Positions 31,790 to 42,847 of a stretch of DNA of 64,000 bases are shown one piece after another. The position numbers were made by a program, and so were the translations under genes. Every line of letters starts with the position of its first letter. The first letter of the stretch is position 1. Origin of the DNA: Haemaphysalis longicornis (taxonomy: Eukaryota; Arthropoda; Arachnida; Ixodida; Ixodidae); the NCBI GenBank assembly GCA_013339765.2, contig CM023449.1, positions 118,920,957-118,984,956 of the forward strand, in the 5' to 3' direction. The notes below the pieces were generated by a model, which did not search any database, was not told the DNA's origin, and was given only the letters and a program-made list of their open reading frames with translations.

Positions 31790-32098
31790 CTCTCCGCCTC
31801 TTCTCTCTCCTCATCTCTCTCTCTCTCTCTCTGACGATGATGATGAACAATCGTTGGTGAATTGAAAGAAAAATACGCTTCCGTGGCCGGAATTCAACCG
31901 TAGTCACTCGCGTTATGAAGCCGGCGGCCACGCAATTGCTCCATTTCGACAGTTTTACTAATGTCTTTCCGCGTTCGTACGCATAGCATTTGCAACCGCA
32001 AGAAATCACACAAGCACCGGCAGGATTCGAGCCAGTGCATGGTAGACCAGACAGAATTACTGTCAGTCGTCGTACCCACTGGGCTACGGCCGTAAGTT
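31790..32098 (-). mobile_element. tRNA-headed SINE of a third type
   Basis: On minus it starts with TAGCCCAGTGGG as A box (plus 32075-32086) and GGCTCGAATCC as B box (plus 32023-32033). The body contains a second ACGGTTGAATTCCGGCC stretch, and the element ends in GATGATG and CT-type simple repeats near 31790-31830. It is distinct from the Ruka-like SINE. No target duplication was found. Confidence 0.6.
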
Positions 32099-32449
32099 AG
32101 TGTCCGAGAGTCAAACGGCTTACTTCCTCGCCTGTAACGGTGTGCAGTACCAGGACCTCCTTAGTACCTGTGGAGTACCTTAGGACCTGAATACTTTAGG
32201 GAATAATTAGGGTGCAACTCACGGCTCAAATCGAATGACGGTCGAGGCGCAAATCGGGTGTCACTCGGGACGCAACTTGGTAGTCATTTCGAGTCTCCGT
32301 ACTCCGCCCCCTCGCCATGATCGATGGAGTAAAGATGCTGCCATTTTTTATTTATTGCCGATCTTAGACATAACGCAAGCCATACCGCATGACACATACA
32401 ACAGGCACACACAAAAAGCGGTCAGGAGTGACTACGACGTGGCTTTGTC
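32099..32449. other. No recognised gene
   Basis: Mixed composition. It may contain the 3' UTR of the adjacent minus-strand LINE but shows no tail that I can identify. Confidence 0.4.
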
Positions 32450-32599
32450 ATTGGCGCATTACTTAATTGCAATCAGCCGTCTAACCAAATCCAACCAATC
32501 CGGAACTGGCCGCAGCGTTCGTTGTCCCTCAACAAAATGTGCAACGCTTTCCCGAAGTAACTGTCTCGCCGGGCGAGCATCCACGTCGCCATGGGGGAG

Positions 32600-35545
32600 C
32601 AGGAGGAGGCGACAACATTACTTAACAGTGAGGTCGAGCTGGTAAGTAGGCGGGGTTCGGAGTCCAGGACTCCATTAGTGCGGAATACCGTCTTCGCCCT
32701 TTCAGCGAGCCACAGCTGCTTACTTAGGTCCGAGCTGGCAATGTTCACTCTCCCACTGGTCGTATGTAGGACGGAGAATTGTCGCAAGGTCTTGGTTAGA
32801 AGGACATTCCCAAACCTTATGGAAGGCCGTTGCTACGCTGCCGCAGCGGGTAGTATAACGTGGGGTGAATGGCGTGTAGCCGTGTGGGATGTGGAAATGT
32901 TTGAAGTTGTCGGAGGATGACTTGTTCATTTGGTAATTTCTGCTGGTGGCTGGAAGGTGCCACGTGTGAGCTTGTAAGGTTGGGTGATGTCGTATGTAAT
33001 TAGTGAGTGAGTTATCCTCTCGTCCTCCTCTCGCGGTGCCCGGAGAGCAAGATCTCGGGAGTGAGCTTGATCCGCTGCATTGCCTTGAATGAAGGAGTGG
33101 GCAGGCGTCCCAATTATTTTGATTGTTCTTTCAGGAGGATTTCGGGCTTGGATGCGCAGTGCTTTTGAGAAAATCCTCCAGGGTATGTACTTTCGACACG
33201 CCGCTTGCGAGTTTGTGATAATGATGATGGCTAATACGAGCGCCGCTTCTTTCGCTTCAAGGATGGTAACCTGGCGAAGGGTGATAGTAGTAATAAGACC
33301 AGTGGAGGTGGCGACAACTGCTGTTTTGGTATTTGCACGTGCGTATTCCGCTGCGCCTATGAATACTGTTCTTTATGAGTGACAGTACAGCCTTTCAAGG
33401 GTATGTGCCCAGGGTTTTCTTCTGCCTTCTTGGTGCTGAGGGGTCATAATTTTTGGCAGTGCGGCAATATTTAGCTTCTATTTATATCCAGTGGTACGTC
33501 TTCGGTAGTCTTCATTTATATTAAAGGGGCGTATCCCAGGATCATAAGTACTCGCCGGCCTGTCGGGGTAGTGCTTAGTCGCGCTTTCTGGCGGCTCAGG
33601 TGTGCCTCTGTAAGCTCATCTATGGTATTGTGCAACCCTAGCGCCATCAAGCGATAAGTAGCAGCGCTTGTTGGAAGTCCGAGCGCTTGTCTAAAGACCT
33701 TTCGCAGAATGGTGTCGATCTTACGCCTTTCTGCGGCCTGGAGAGTGGCGTAGGGGGCGACTGAGCATGTCCTAAACTGATGAAATGATGATGAATTCGT
33801 GAAATGATGAAAGCTGAAACAAGACTGAGCATGTCCTGTTCCTCCATTCCGAGCTTTTGCCTGGCAATGCGGCGGAACATCCTCATGATTTCAGTGGTTG
33901 ACGAGCCCAATTTCCACATCAGTTGAGTTTTTTTACAATCTTCCTGGTATGTCATTGTCGGAATTTTGATGTTGCACGTGGGAGAAATCTTGGTGCCCTC
34001 CAACATGACGTGAATGTTCATGGTGCGATCCCGGAGGTATTTTTAAACCAAGAGAAGCTCCATATTGTGAGCATGCAGGTGAGGCCGCATTGCTAACCTA
34101 CGCATGGACTGCGTCTTCCGCCTGTCTGTTGGAGACGATCCTGCATGGTTCCACCGATCCCCTACCCACCCAAATCATTCTATCGTCGGCGTAATTGCGT
34201 ACTTCATGTCCGGAATGTTGTTCAGTTATTTCGGGACGTTAACCGGGGCGATATTGAACATTATTAGAACCAGAACCGCGCCTTGCGGCGTACCCCTACT
34301 TTCGCATGAGAAAACGTTGGACTGTATGTCTCCCGTCTTGATGACAGCTTCGCGGCCTGTGAGAAACAGCGGACGTATCCGCATATTATTTTGCCGCAGC
34401 CGTGGTCATTGAGGTTCTTCAGAATGGCAGTGTGAGCCACGTTGACAAGGGCGCCTTGAGGTCTAATGTGAGAATAGACTTCGGCGTGGTCTAACTGGCT
34501 GCTCCAAAGATGTCGGTTTTGAGTTGGAGTAGAATGTCTTGTGTGGATAGGTGCGGGAGAAATCCGAAAATTGTATGCGACGTTTGGTCTGTAGTTTCTA
34601 AGTGTCTTCGCAGCCTGTGTAGAACAACGTGTTCCATGACAATCCCGATGCAGGAGGTGAGGGAAATCAGCCGGAGGTTGTCGACGCATGACGTCTCGCC
34701 CGTTTTGGGTAAGAATGTCCCTTCTTACACCTTATACGCACTCGGGAGAATGCTGGTCATCCAGTTATCATTCATGTAGGTGGCCAGAGCCACGATGGAA
34801 GCCTCGTCCAGGTTTGCCAAGGCTTTGGTAGTGATTTTGTTCATGCCAGGAGTCGTGCTCCGGCGTATCTTGGACAGGGCCGCCCGCACCTCAACCGGTG
34901 TTATTGTGTGGCGTTCGGTGGCCCACTGTATGTCGGTAAAACTTCCTTGGGGGTGTCCGGGAAATACCTGTTTTTGAAGAAAAACATTAGGTCCACTACA
35001 GAGCCTTGATACTGGTGTAATAAATTCTGCATTGTCTTGCTAGTTTCTCCCTTGCTCTTGGTGGGTTCTATCAGATATCTAAGGATGTGCCATGACTTGA
35101 AAGTGTTGGTTCTCCCGTTTAGGGTGTCGCATATATGTAGCCAATTTCGGCGGAAAAGCTGCGCCGCAAACTTGTCCGCTTCTGTGTTGAGTTTGGCGAT
35201 TCGTAAGCATGGCTTATTGTTGTGTCTCTGCTTGTTCCATCTCCGCAGTAAGCTACACCAGGCTTCCCATGTGTGAAACAAGTGATTGTCCACCGCCGCT
35301 GTTTCATCGGAAATTTCAACTTTCTTTGTATTTAGTGAAACGTCGTAGCAGAGGTCTTGGATGCAGGTGTTTATGTCTTCTATTTTGTTGGTCGGGTCTT
35401 GAGTTCTCCTGTTCCTTATCGCGTCCCAGTTGGCTTCTCCTAATTTTCTTTTGTAGACGGGCCATACATTTTGGTCTCGACGATCATGATGACATCATAA
35501 ACTTTTTCTCACAATTCCTCCAATTAACGTTGAAGTTGTTTACTG
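32600..35545 (-). pseudogene. LINE reverse transcriptase and RNase H, decayed
   Basis: Open piece 34901-35293 covers the linker up to GPPNATQ. Next come a VEVRAALSKIRRSTTPGMN-like RT opening and LRLISLTSCIGIVMEHVV near 34650. ILTLDLKAPL and the INGDIQSN-like thumb follow in several frames. The piece 33647-34021 (TMTYQEDCKKTQLMWKLGS) is post-RT. Near 33100, SPPERTIKIIGTPAHSFIQGN resembles the last RNase H motif. The C-terminus ends LWLAERAKTVFRTNGVLDS near 32660. It is not functional. Confidence 0.75.
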
Positions 35546-36719
35546 TTAAAGGGGCACTGACACAAAAATTTAGCATCTTGTTTTTTTCGTTGCGATAAGT
35601 AGCTAGTGACCTACTTATAACCTGTAGAAACCTCATTTGCTTCAGCGTGCGACGGTTGTTTAATTAGAGGGATTTTAAATGCGGCCAGTCGCAATTTCGG
35701 TTTCAGCGAGTGCCGCGAAACGATGATTTTGTGGATTTTGTGTGAACAAAGCTGACCACGTGACCGTCGGAGGGATATCACAGAGCAGAGCCGCCGTAGC
35801 ACTGTCGAATCCGCATCGACGGCAGTTTCTGCGAATGCCCCCACGTACTGATCTCGTGAGGCGCTTAATTAAAAAGCGACCGTGGATGTGACGCAGGCGC
35901 TGCGAGTGCAAATGCTACCGCGGCTAAAGAACGACGCGCGACGCTCGAGACGGTGGATGGCAAGACGCGCGCTGGGAGCAGCCGGCCGGTCTGCCTACAG
36001 GTCCGCCTACAGATGTGTTCGGCTCAGCACTGCGGCGGATATTCGAGTGCCGCTCTCGTAAGCGGTGCAGATGACAATTTTTAATGCAACCCGCCATCGC
36101 ATCATTAACTCCTTTCTCATGTAAGCCACTATGGTCGGGACTTGGGGACAATTTCGTGCAGCGGTAACAAGCTATCACTCGAGCTACCTGCGCCGGCCTG
36201 GGCCACTTCGCGGCCGTGGCCGCCGCCTGCACAGCGACCGTGCGGCTAGCTCAGTGGGCTTTTCGTGCTTCCGGCGCGTTTTCGCATCCAATGGTAATAA
36301 ACAGTAATAGAAACAGAGTGCCTGGAATCGCTGTAGAACTTTGGTCGCGGCCAGCTGCATGATTAGCTGACGAAATCACGGCGCCTCCGCCGCCAACGAT
36401 AGGGTCGTTCGTTCTCGAGAGCAGAAGCTCCGCCCTCCGGCCCTCCGATTGGAGCGGCGAGCTGGGCGAGCCCGCGTAAAACGCCGGTAGTGCGGAAGCG
36501 GCAAACACAAACTCGTGACGTGTTTGGATGTTGTTTATTTACAATTGCGCGTGGTCCTCTGCTGGCTGCTCGGTTGCGTTTCGCACACTTCAAAATTGAT
36601 TTTAAATATGTTCTAGGCTGTATTCGCCGCTGATATTTTGCAGATGATGTATATGTGTTCCCACCAATCTATCTCCGACGTTATCTCGCCTTCAAAATTT
36701 TGTGTCAGTGCCCCTTTAA
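35546..36719. mobile_element. TTAA-flanked inverted-repeat element (piggyBac-like MITE), 1.17 kb
   Basis: TTAA at 35546-35549 and 36716-36719 flank inverted ends AGGGGCACTGACACAAAATT that match over about 21 bp with one length difference. The interior has no transposase frame. It interrupts the LINE endonuclease reading frame. A TTAA target with short inverted ends is the piggyBac signature, and assignment beyond that is inference. Confidence 0.82.
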
Positions 36720-37045
36720 GGTGAGATCCGGACAAGTATCCCTCGTCATGCTAGTGCCGGTTCTAGTTGGCGCGGATGGGCCGGTGATGAGGGTGAGGCT
36801 CTCTTCGTTGATAATGGATAATGTTGGAGAGCTCTCTTCCTCGTTTGGGTTGATAACTGTAGCCCGAGCTAAATGTGCGGCATTGAACTCTCCCGCGATG
36901 ACAAAGGAATTAGAGTCCGCTATTGTTTTTGCCTGACGAACAATATCCGTTTGTCCAGGGGCTTTGTTTTTCAGCCGGCAATAGATGTTGAGGATGAAAT
37001 TGCTTTCAACCTTTTTTTCGTTTTTGAGGAACTAGTTCGGTTATA
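36720..37045 (-). pseudogene. LINE endonuclease fragment
   Basis: The minus frame has SFVIAGEFNAAHLARATVI, corresponding to the endonuclease (G)DFN motif with D changed to E, then TSMTRDTCPDLTL, the conserved segment preceding the SDH motif. The SDH part is not found because the TTAA element interrupts here. Confidence 0.7.
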
Positions 37046-37067
37046 ATATTATCGTGAGAGTTTTTTA

Positions 37068-37690
37068 TCACAGGGTGTGAAAAGCCCATGATATCGTTTC
37101 AGATTTGGCTGCAGACACCCCTTCCATTATTAGTGATGTGGGTTGTATAGCCGGTAATTTTCGGGCTGGGTCGTTTCTTCTATGGAGCCAGGCCATGCGT
37201 GCACGCCAGATGCTATGGAGTCCCAGAAGCATCACTAAGTCGTAGGGGACCCCTTCCTCATTGTCTGTGCATAAATACCCGATACCATGTGAATTAGGTG
37301 AAATGTCTGTGTTGTGTATTTGCATCCCATCCCAAAAGTGAACCGCCCTGCATGTATGTATGAAAATGTGTTCTATGATCTGTGGTTGTTTGCAAATTGT
37401 GCATTCTGTGTCCCATGGTGTCTCTAATCCGTGTTCTTTTGACTATCTTATCACTGTTATTGTCCCTGAATGAAGCTTGAAGAAAAAGCACTTCGCGCCC
37501 AATGGCACATGCCTTTTTTCCATTCTCTTGCATAGGTCCTGCCCTGGGCCTCCAGTATAACGCGCTCTGTAGTGTGGGACAGAGAAGGTGCTATCACACG
37601 CGTGCCTATACAATTTTTCCCGGGACACTGTACTCATGTAATGCGTAAAAAACGAGTTGATGAAGAACTCATCGACATTACAAGCTCTTT
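37068..37690 (-). pseudogene. Tx1-like LINE ORF2 C-terminus
   Basis: Three overlapping frames continue the RT after the LTR insertion. The first has REKLYRHACDSTFSVPHYRA. The second contains a CTIC-H-C-like segment, damaged. The third (37068-37325) has GVPYDLVMLLGLHSIWRARM and ends at 37068. They join to 39480 when the LTR element is removed. Confidence 0.72.
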
Positions 37691-37695
37691 AACAT

Positions 37696-37847
37696 TGTAT
37701 CGTGCAAGCTGCGCATGCTCGTACAAACCGGCCGTGGCTATCAATGCAAGCAATTAAAGCCCCACGTGACTGTGTTCGGCATAGCTATAAAAGCACGGAG
37801 CTACAACTAATAAAGGCTTTTCCCCCCGTTCTGTCATGACTGATACA
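37696..37847 (+). repeat. 5' LTR, 152 bp
   Basis: Begins TGTATCGTGC and ends TGATACA (TG...CA). A TATA box TATAAAAG lies at 37786-37793 and a polyadenylation signal AATAAA at 37809-37814. These are the usual Pol II signals of a compact LTR. Confidence 0.93.
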
Positions 37848-37865
37848 TGGTGTCAGAAGGGGATT
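37848..37865 (+). other. Primer-binding site (tRNA-Leu-like)
   Basis: TGGTGTCAGAAGGGGATT directly follows the 5' LTR. It matches the complement of a tRNA-Leu 3' end (TGGTGTCAGAAGTGGG) apart from one missing base. Confidence 0.75.
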
Positions 37866-37906
37866 CAGTCAGCTCGGGCCCTTGCTTGAAAGGGCGTCAC
37901 CGAAGG

Positions 37907-38150
37907 ATGGAACTGATCAAGCCACCGGATCAGCTGCTGCTTTCTGGTTGCATTGCAAAGAACTGGGATCTCTTCAAGCAGAAGTTTGAGCTGTTCCTGT
38001 AGGCGACAGCGGACCCGAAAGAGCCAAGGTCGGAGGCGACGAAGACTGCACTGCTGCTGAGTGTCGCTGGAAACGACGCCCTCGAGGTATTTAACAACTT
38101 CACTTTTGTGGAGGGCGAAAGCAAGGAGGACTACGCTACGGTAGTGCAAA
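37907..38150 (+). pseudogene. Gypsy gag N-terminal fragment
   Basis: From the ATG at 37907 the frame reads MELIKPPDQLL, the common start of tick and insect Gypsy/Mag-type gag, then NWDLFKQKFELF. An in-frame TAG at 38000-38002 appears where CAG would be expected. The frame resumes (KTALLLSVAGNDALEV) and ends in the deletion junction near 38150. The nucleocapsid is absent. Confidence 0.75.
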
Positions 38151-38153
38151 AGT

Positions 38154-39310
38154 TTGAAGCCATTCGCTGCAGAATTGTCGACCATTCAAGGCATTTTGCT
38201 GAAGGGCACCAAAGTAGTTGTCCCTAAGTCGATGCGAGCAGAAATGCTGCAACGCATACATGAGGGCCATTTGGGCATGAACAAGTGCAAAGCGAAGGCC
38301 CGACTGTTGGTGTTCTGGCCTGGGCTCAACGGCGATATCGAGACAATGTTGAAGGAATGCGCTGTATGCCGCAAGTACGCGTACAAGCAGCAAAGTGAGC
38401 CATATATTCTTAGACCAATACCGAACTACGCTTGGTACAGAGTCGGCGTCGATATCTTCCAACACGGCGGGAACTCTTATCTGTGCGTGTTTGATGCGCT
38501 CTCCAATTTCCTAGAAGTTGAACGATTAAGTGACACAACAGCAAACAGTGGTGATTGACAGGTTGAGTTGCATCTTGCGAGATACGGGATTCCGGTCGAA
38601 GTATGCAGCGACAACGGCCCTCAGTTTTCTTCTCATGAATTTGCTCTTTTTGCATCCAGGTACGATTTCAAGCACGTGACGTCGAGCCCTGGATTTCCGC
38701 AGTCAAACGGACTTGCGGAGAAAGGTGTCCAAGTGGTAAAAAGAATACTAAAAAAAACGCAGGAAACCCATGACGACTTTTGGCTTGGCCTTCTTGGTAC
38801 CGTTCGACTCCGCTGGAAGATGGTCGATCACCGGGTGAACTTTTACAAGGGAGGAGGCTGCGCACCCAACTACCAGACTTCAGACGGCAGCCCAGATGCC
38901 GGGTTTTCAAGCGCAAGCAACGTGATCCCAGTAAGAGGAACCTGACAGACCTTAAGGAAGGGGAGGTTGTGAGGGTTCATGGGAAGGCATGGAACCGAAA
39001 AGCTAAAGTGGTAGGACTGACTGCGCCGAGGTCCTATCGTGTTGTTACCGAAGATAACCAAGTGCTCCGACGTAACCGCAAGCACCTGATGCCTACGCTC
39101 GAGCCGTTTCAGCAGATTCCGGTCGAAAGCGACGAGTCCGACAGCGAGGAGGGCCCGGACGTACAACCGCCACCGATGCCGCAGTCAACGGTCCTTCAAC
39201 CGGCACCGCTGGAGCAAAGACGGTCCGGTCGAACAACTCGCCAACCAAGACGCCTTGGCTACGACCAAAACTTTAACCAAGTGGATTCCATATATGCAAC
39301 TAACCCTTGA
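38154..39310 (+). pseudogene. Gypsy integrase and C-terminus, three frames
   Basis: The HHCC zinc domain (HEGHLGMNKCKAKARLL, then CAVC) lies at 38260-38370. The catalytic core follows with VGVDIFQHG (first Asp), SDNGPQFSS (second Asp, near 38610) and NGLAEKGVQVVKR (Glu). The C-terminal GKAWNRKAKVVG region and an acidic, proline-rich tail end at 39310. Indels near 38550, 38575 and 38796 break the frame, and a TGA ends the first piece at 38556-38558. The enzyme would insert element DNA, but this copy cannot make it. Confidence 0.85.
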
Positions 39311-39324
39311 AAAACAAGAGAAGA
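39311..39324 (+). other. Polypurine tract before the 3' LTR
   Basis: AAAACAAGAGAAGA lies directly upstream of the 3' LTR, in the position used to prime plus-strand synthesis. Confidence 0.65.
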
Positions 39325-39475
39325 TGTATCGTGCAAGCTGCGCATGCTCGTACAAACCGGCCGTGGCTATCAATGCAAGCGATTAAAGCCCCACGTGACT
39401 GTGTTCGGCATAGCTATAAAAGCACGGAGCTACAACTAATAAAGGCTTTTCCCCCCGTTCTGTCATACTGATACA
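39325..39475 (+). repeat. 3' LTR, 151 bp
   Basis: Near-identical to 37696-37847, with one substitution (GCAAGCAATT against GCAAGCGATT) and one missing base near the end. AATAAA is at 39438-39443. Confidence 0.93.
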
Positions 39476-39479
39476 AACA

Positions 39480-40930
39480 TAACCCATAATGTGCCCCTCC
39501 ATTTGCACACTTGAAACAACGAATTCCGGCACCGCTTGAGACTGTCGGACTTGGCAAACTGTCTGCAAAAATAGCTCGCTCGTATCTTGCAGAGAGAAAA
39601 ACCCCGTCACCAACTGGCGAACAAACAGGTGGGCCAATCCAAGGCCACCCTCCTTGAGCCGCCCAAAAGGTTATATCTAATGCACCTTTCCCACGTGGAA
39701 GACCAGATAAACCACCGCGAATTCTCGGTGCATTCTGGCACAGTCACTCGCGAGCAGTGCAAACAGTTGCATAGCATACCACAGCAGCAAAAATAAATTG
39801 CGTACGATCGCTTTCGCAACATTGAGAGAAAACGTCCCTTTCCACTTTTCCCCTTTCCGCTTATGTTATCTGTTTGCACGCGCCAGTACGGTTCGCTAAC
39901 CCTGTAGTATTCAAGCAGCATGCCAAGGAACTTAAAGGGGCTGGTTTCCCAGCTGACGTTGGTGAGACAGTCTGGTGTCGATGGCCAGTCCCCGTGCTAG
40001 AATTCCAGGCACTTCCCCCAGTTACACCGCTGCATGTAATTATCCCAGAACGTTTAACACTATCTAACTACAGTTCTAACACTCTCCTTCGTGGTACAAA
40101 AAGAGCAATGTCATCAGCAAATGCCAGACGTTTCACTTCCGCCTCACACAGCCCTAAACCGCGAATGTGTTCTCTTTTTTCTATCTTCGAACACCCCGTT
40201 CCAATGCACAAACAAAATAAAAGTGGCCTAAGAGGGAAACCCTGACCCCCCTACCGTTCCTCGCTAATGAGGGTCCGCATAGTCTTGTTAACAATTAGTC
40301 TCGTGGTGCCCTTCGGGTACGCCAGAGCTACACCCTCTTTAATGAATGTCCCTGAATTCACATAGCCTAAAATAAGTAATAATAATTCATGGCAGACACA
40401 ATAAAAAGCTTTCTCCAGGTGGAGCTGGAAAAGAAACGCGAGCTTCAGCACCGTCGGAGCATTTTAGAACATGCCTTGTCTTATGCGTGTTGGATAAAAC
40501 CGTGTGCCCCTTGATGCCACACGTCTTGCGTGGTCCTACAGTATAAGAGATGACTTTTTGTATTCTCTGGGTAGGACCTTCATAATATTCTTATAATCAA
40601 TATTCGTCAAAGAGACTGGGTGATATGACGATGCGTGTTTAAGCTTATATGTGTTGTCTGTTACAGGTATTAGTATTGTGTGTGCCTGTGCATAGCACGG
40701 TGGCAACGCCTGGAGATCGAGAGTCTTAATAAATTAACGTACGGCCAAGAGTGGTGCAAGTTCGGTTTCAAACGCTTGGTAAAAAGCCGCGCTTAACCCC
40801 TCAGGTCCTGGCTACTTTCGCGGGCACTAACAACTTCTGCGGATGTTAAGGGCTGTTCTAACCATTCTTTACTGTCCGCATCGATTCTCGGCATAGCACC
40901 AAGGAACTAGGTTTTAAAAGCCTCTAAATC
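39480..40930 (-). pseudogene. Tx1-like LINE reverse transcriptase
   Basis: The minus strand has HLEKAFYCVCHELLLLILGY (RT motif A, with an altered D), GFPLRPLLFCLCIG (motif B region), and LAFADDIALFV, the catalytic FADD box, near 40100-40130. LEYYRVSEPYWRVQTDNI and the LFVRQLV helix follow. Fragments lie in several frames. Confidence 0.78.
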
Positions 40931-40978
40931 AACCTTGAGAAATGCAAGCAATCCTATGTACTAATGGGAAAACGCCGT

Positions 40979-41001
40979 CCCCCCCCCCCCCCCCCCCCCC
41001 C
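40979..41001. repeat. Poly-C run, 23 bp
   Basis: An uninterrupted C23. It sits where the RT N-terminus of the Tx1-like LINE should be, so it may mark a deletion or a difficult assembly spot. Confidence 0.95.
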
Positions 41002-41830
41002 TATTCCTTGCTTATCGCCCGTAACCCTTTCTCGAACTCCATCTGATTTATCTCGTTGCTTCGAGCGTTCGCCTGGTCTAAACCCATCGCACGCTTAGTG
41101 GGCGTCTCTCCGGTCGCTAATTGGTCCACCCTCGCCCGCACGAGAGCTCCCCGATAGCGTTCATTGTCGAGCACTTCAAGTTTCTGTTTCGTGGGTGCAG
41201 TCTCCAAGCTCTCGCGGAAGCGTCCGTTTGTGGCGCGTTCCCCAGGTCCGGAACACCGCGCCTAAACGTCCGCACGCTATCTTATCCGAAGACAAGAGAC
41301 TGTCCCCTCGTCATGCTAAATTCCACCTGACCTCGCTGAACGGTGGCGCTGGTGTCGAGGAAGAACTGGTTCTCTGATAAGGCAGAGGGGAAGAGGGTCT
41401 ACTCCTCCCCGGCGACAACAAACCCTACAGTTGCTCGCCCGCTCCAATCGCACTACCGCTTTTGTGATGTCTTCGTTGAGCACCCCAGGCGCTCTGCACT
41501 TTTCCGGGTTAGTTCTTCTAGGTTGGATCTTAGCGTTTTCCGAACTTGTTTGTTCGTATTTAGTGACACTGGACATCTCCATAACTCGTAGTTTCACGAC
41601 CTGTTTACAAACCTCCCCCAGTTCGCCGATTTCATCCCCCTCTATTTCCCGTATTTTAGAATTCACAGTTTCAACAATGTCATCGTCTAGAAGCAACTTG
41701 TCGTTTAACTTCCATAGCTCCCACGTAAAGGCGTCGGTCCGTTTCATAAGTCCTGGATTCCGCTCAACCAAGCAGTGGTCACAAAACGATACGAGTTTTA
41801 CGGTGTACCTTCGCATTTCCCTTCAAGTCG
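41001..41830 (-). pseudogene. Tx1-like LINE linker between endonuclease and RT
   Basis: Pieces 41316-41816 and 41001-41207 on minus contain LVSFCDHCLVERNP (the SDH-equivalent site), FTWELWKLNDKLLLDDDIV, and near the end RYRGALVRARVDQLATGE followed by PTKRAMG. That is the order seen before the RT of Tx1/L1 elements. The fragment stops at the C-run. Confidence 0.72.
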
Positions 41831-41899
41831 GCTGTTACGTACACCCTATCCAGTCTACCGCTGCTAACTCTCTAAAAATGCGTTAATTTCACATCACGT

Positions 41900-42290
41900 T
41901 CGACTCCAACATTTGGCCACGTCAACTAGTCAAGAAAATCTACTATTACAGCCAACAGTGCAGTACTCTCAACTTGAAAAGGCGTGATGCTTGCTTTGTC
42001 GTGCGATGGCAAGACGCTGTTTAAGTTCCTTAACACGGCAGAAAAGTCGCTTTTCTGTCTTAATATAAGGCCGTACGGTGCCGAAAAATACCGTAATTTC
42101 TTTGGCGTCATTCCGCGCATACAAAGAGATAAATCGCCATAGCACTTCAGCAAACGCCACATCATCAATCACAAGACTACCCGACAAACATGTGAACAAG
42201 GCCCGGCATATGAACAACAACGTCCGGCTGTTTTTGCGACAAACAAAAAGCTCCCAGCTGAGAGGCCAACTGCATGATTTACACATACAA
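41900..42290 (-). pseudogene. Tx1-like LINE endonuclease fragment
   Basis: Open piece 41969-42286 includes FISLYARNDAKEITVFFGTV and a RPYIKTEKRLF segment, equivalent to the 'YAPN...PYL' part of APE endonucleases just before the GDFN motif. GDFN itself is lost. Confidence 0.65.
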
Positions 42291-42301
42291 AGTACCGTGA
42301 C

Positions 42302-42776
42302 GTGAAACGTCGCACCCTGTCCCCGGTCTCCTCATGCCCCTCCACACTCGTCTCCTAAACCGCTAGTACATCTACTTCCAGGTCAGTAAACAGGCGGTAC
42401 ACCTGGCTCTGCCTTCGCTTTCCCGAAAGAATTTGGACGCTTAGGGTTGCAAGGTTCACAGACATGAAAGGCACTATTTACGCTGTCAAAGACTAGAAAC
42501 TGGGAACATGGTGCTTACCGTTCACGTCCAGTGCGTCGTTAAGAGTCGCCTTTGGGCCCCAGGTTATCGAGGTGCTTCGGTGACGCTACCGCCACCTTTG
42601 TCGGCCTGTTCTCATTTATGTTTGGCCTCAGCTGCGACGTCGAGCGAAGCCCTGGCATCATCCTCATCGGCCTGGGCTGTACGTTCTCTGCCGTCGCTCT
42701 CGGCAACATCGACTTGGAACTGTTTGGCTACCGGTATTGTGGTCACAAAAACAAAACTCCTAACCCTAGCACTTGA
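42302..42776 (+). pseudogene. Candidate endogenous viral glycoprotein C-terminus
   Basis: A plus-strand reading runs from about 42362 in one frame, with a TAG at 42494-42496 and a TGA at 42581-42583, then continues in the next frame to a TGA at 42774-42776. The second part has two strongly hydrophobic stretches (about TFVGLFSFMFGL and IILIGLGCTFSAVAL), as in a membrane anchor region, and a cysteine-containing end. Upstream text has a WCLPF motif. It is on the opposite strand from the adjoining LINE and unrelated to LINE text. The position just before the nucleoprotein-like ORF fits the glycoprotein-nucleoprotein order of chuviruses. Identification is inference and could be wrong; a host membrane protein fragment is the main alternative. 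Confidence 0.35.
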
Positions 42777-42847
42777 ACAATAAACCTTAAAACTTTCCAA
42801 CCGTCCTTCCCAAACACGGTTTCCTAGTAGCTCCCAATACCTACAGC

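Larger units (their letters stand above)
32450..37045 (-). mobile_element. Decayed I-group LINE with RNase H, interrupted by a TTAA element
   Basis: The minus strand carries, in order, part of an endonuclease (about 36935-36720), a linker and RT (35545-34000), post-RT sequence, an RNase H-like tail (about 33200-33000) and a C-terminal stretch ending near 32625. Stops and frameshifts are frequent. The endonuclease and the linker are separated by the element at 35550-36715, which is therefore a later insertion. The RNase H domain places it in the I group. It is 5'-truncated at its junction with the Tx1-like LINE. Confidence 0.78.
37696..39475 (+). mobile_element. Ty3/Gypsy LTR retrotransposon, internally deleted, young
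   Basis: LTRs at 37696-37847 and 39325-39475 differ at only two or so positions. AACAT flanks both ends (37691-37695 and 39476-39480). A tRNA-Leu-like primer-binding site, a gag start, an integrase and a purine-rich tract are in the right order, but protease, RT and RNase H are missing. The gag reading joins the integrase near 38150, so one deletion removed most of pol. The element lies in the RT of the Tx1-like LINE and is younger than it. Confidence 0.92.
37046..42295 (-). mobile_element. Tx1/L1-like LINE, decayed, interrupted by a Gypsy LTR element
   Basis: Minus-strand pieces give an ordered LINE: endonuclease (about 42290-41900), a long linker (41830-41000), RT (about 40930-39480), and the RT C-terminus with a cysteine/histidine segment (37690-37068). 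The middle is split by the LTR element at 37696-39475 with a perfect target duplication. The style (WELWKLNDKLL in the linker, a C-terminal CTIC-H-type segment, GVPYDLVMLLGLHSIWRARM at the end) is that of Tx1/L1-like elements I recall from ticks. Multiple frameshifts are present, and a 23-C run lies at 40979-41001. Confidence 0.78.

Noticed and set aside
36240..36262. A-box-like GCTAGCTCAGTGGGC, possible tRNA or SINE head
   Set aside because: No B box at the required distance; it lies inside the TTAA element.
41001..42290. Possible host gene on minus
   Set aside because: Motif order matches the Tx1/L1 linker and endonuclease and continues into RT.
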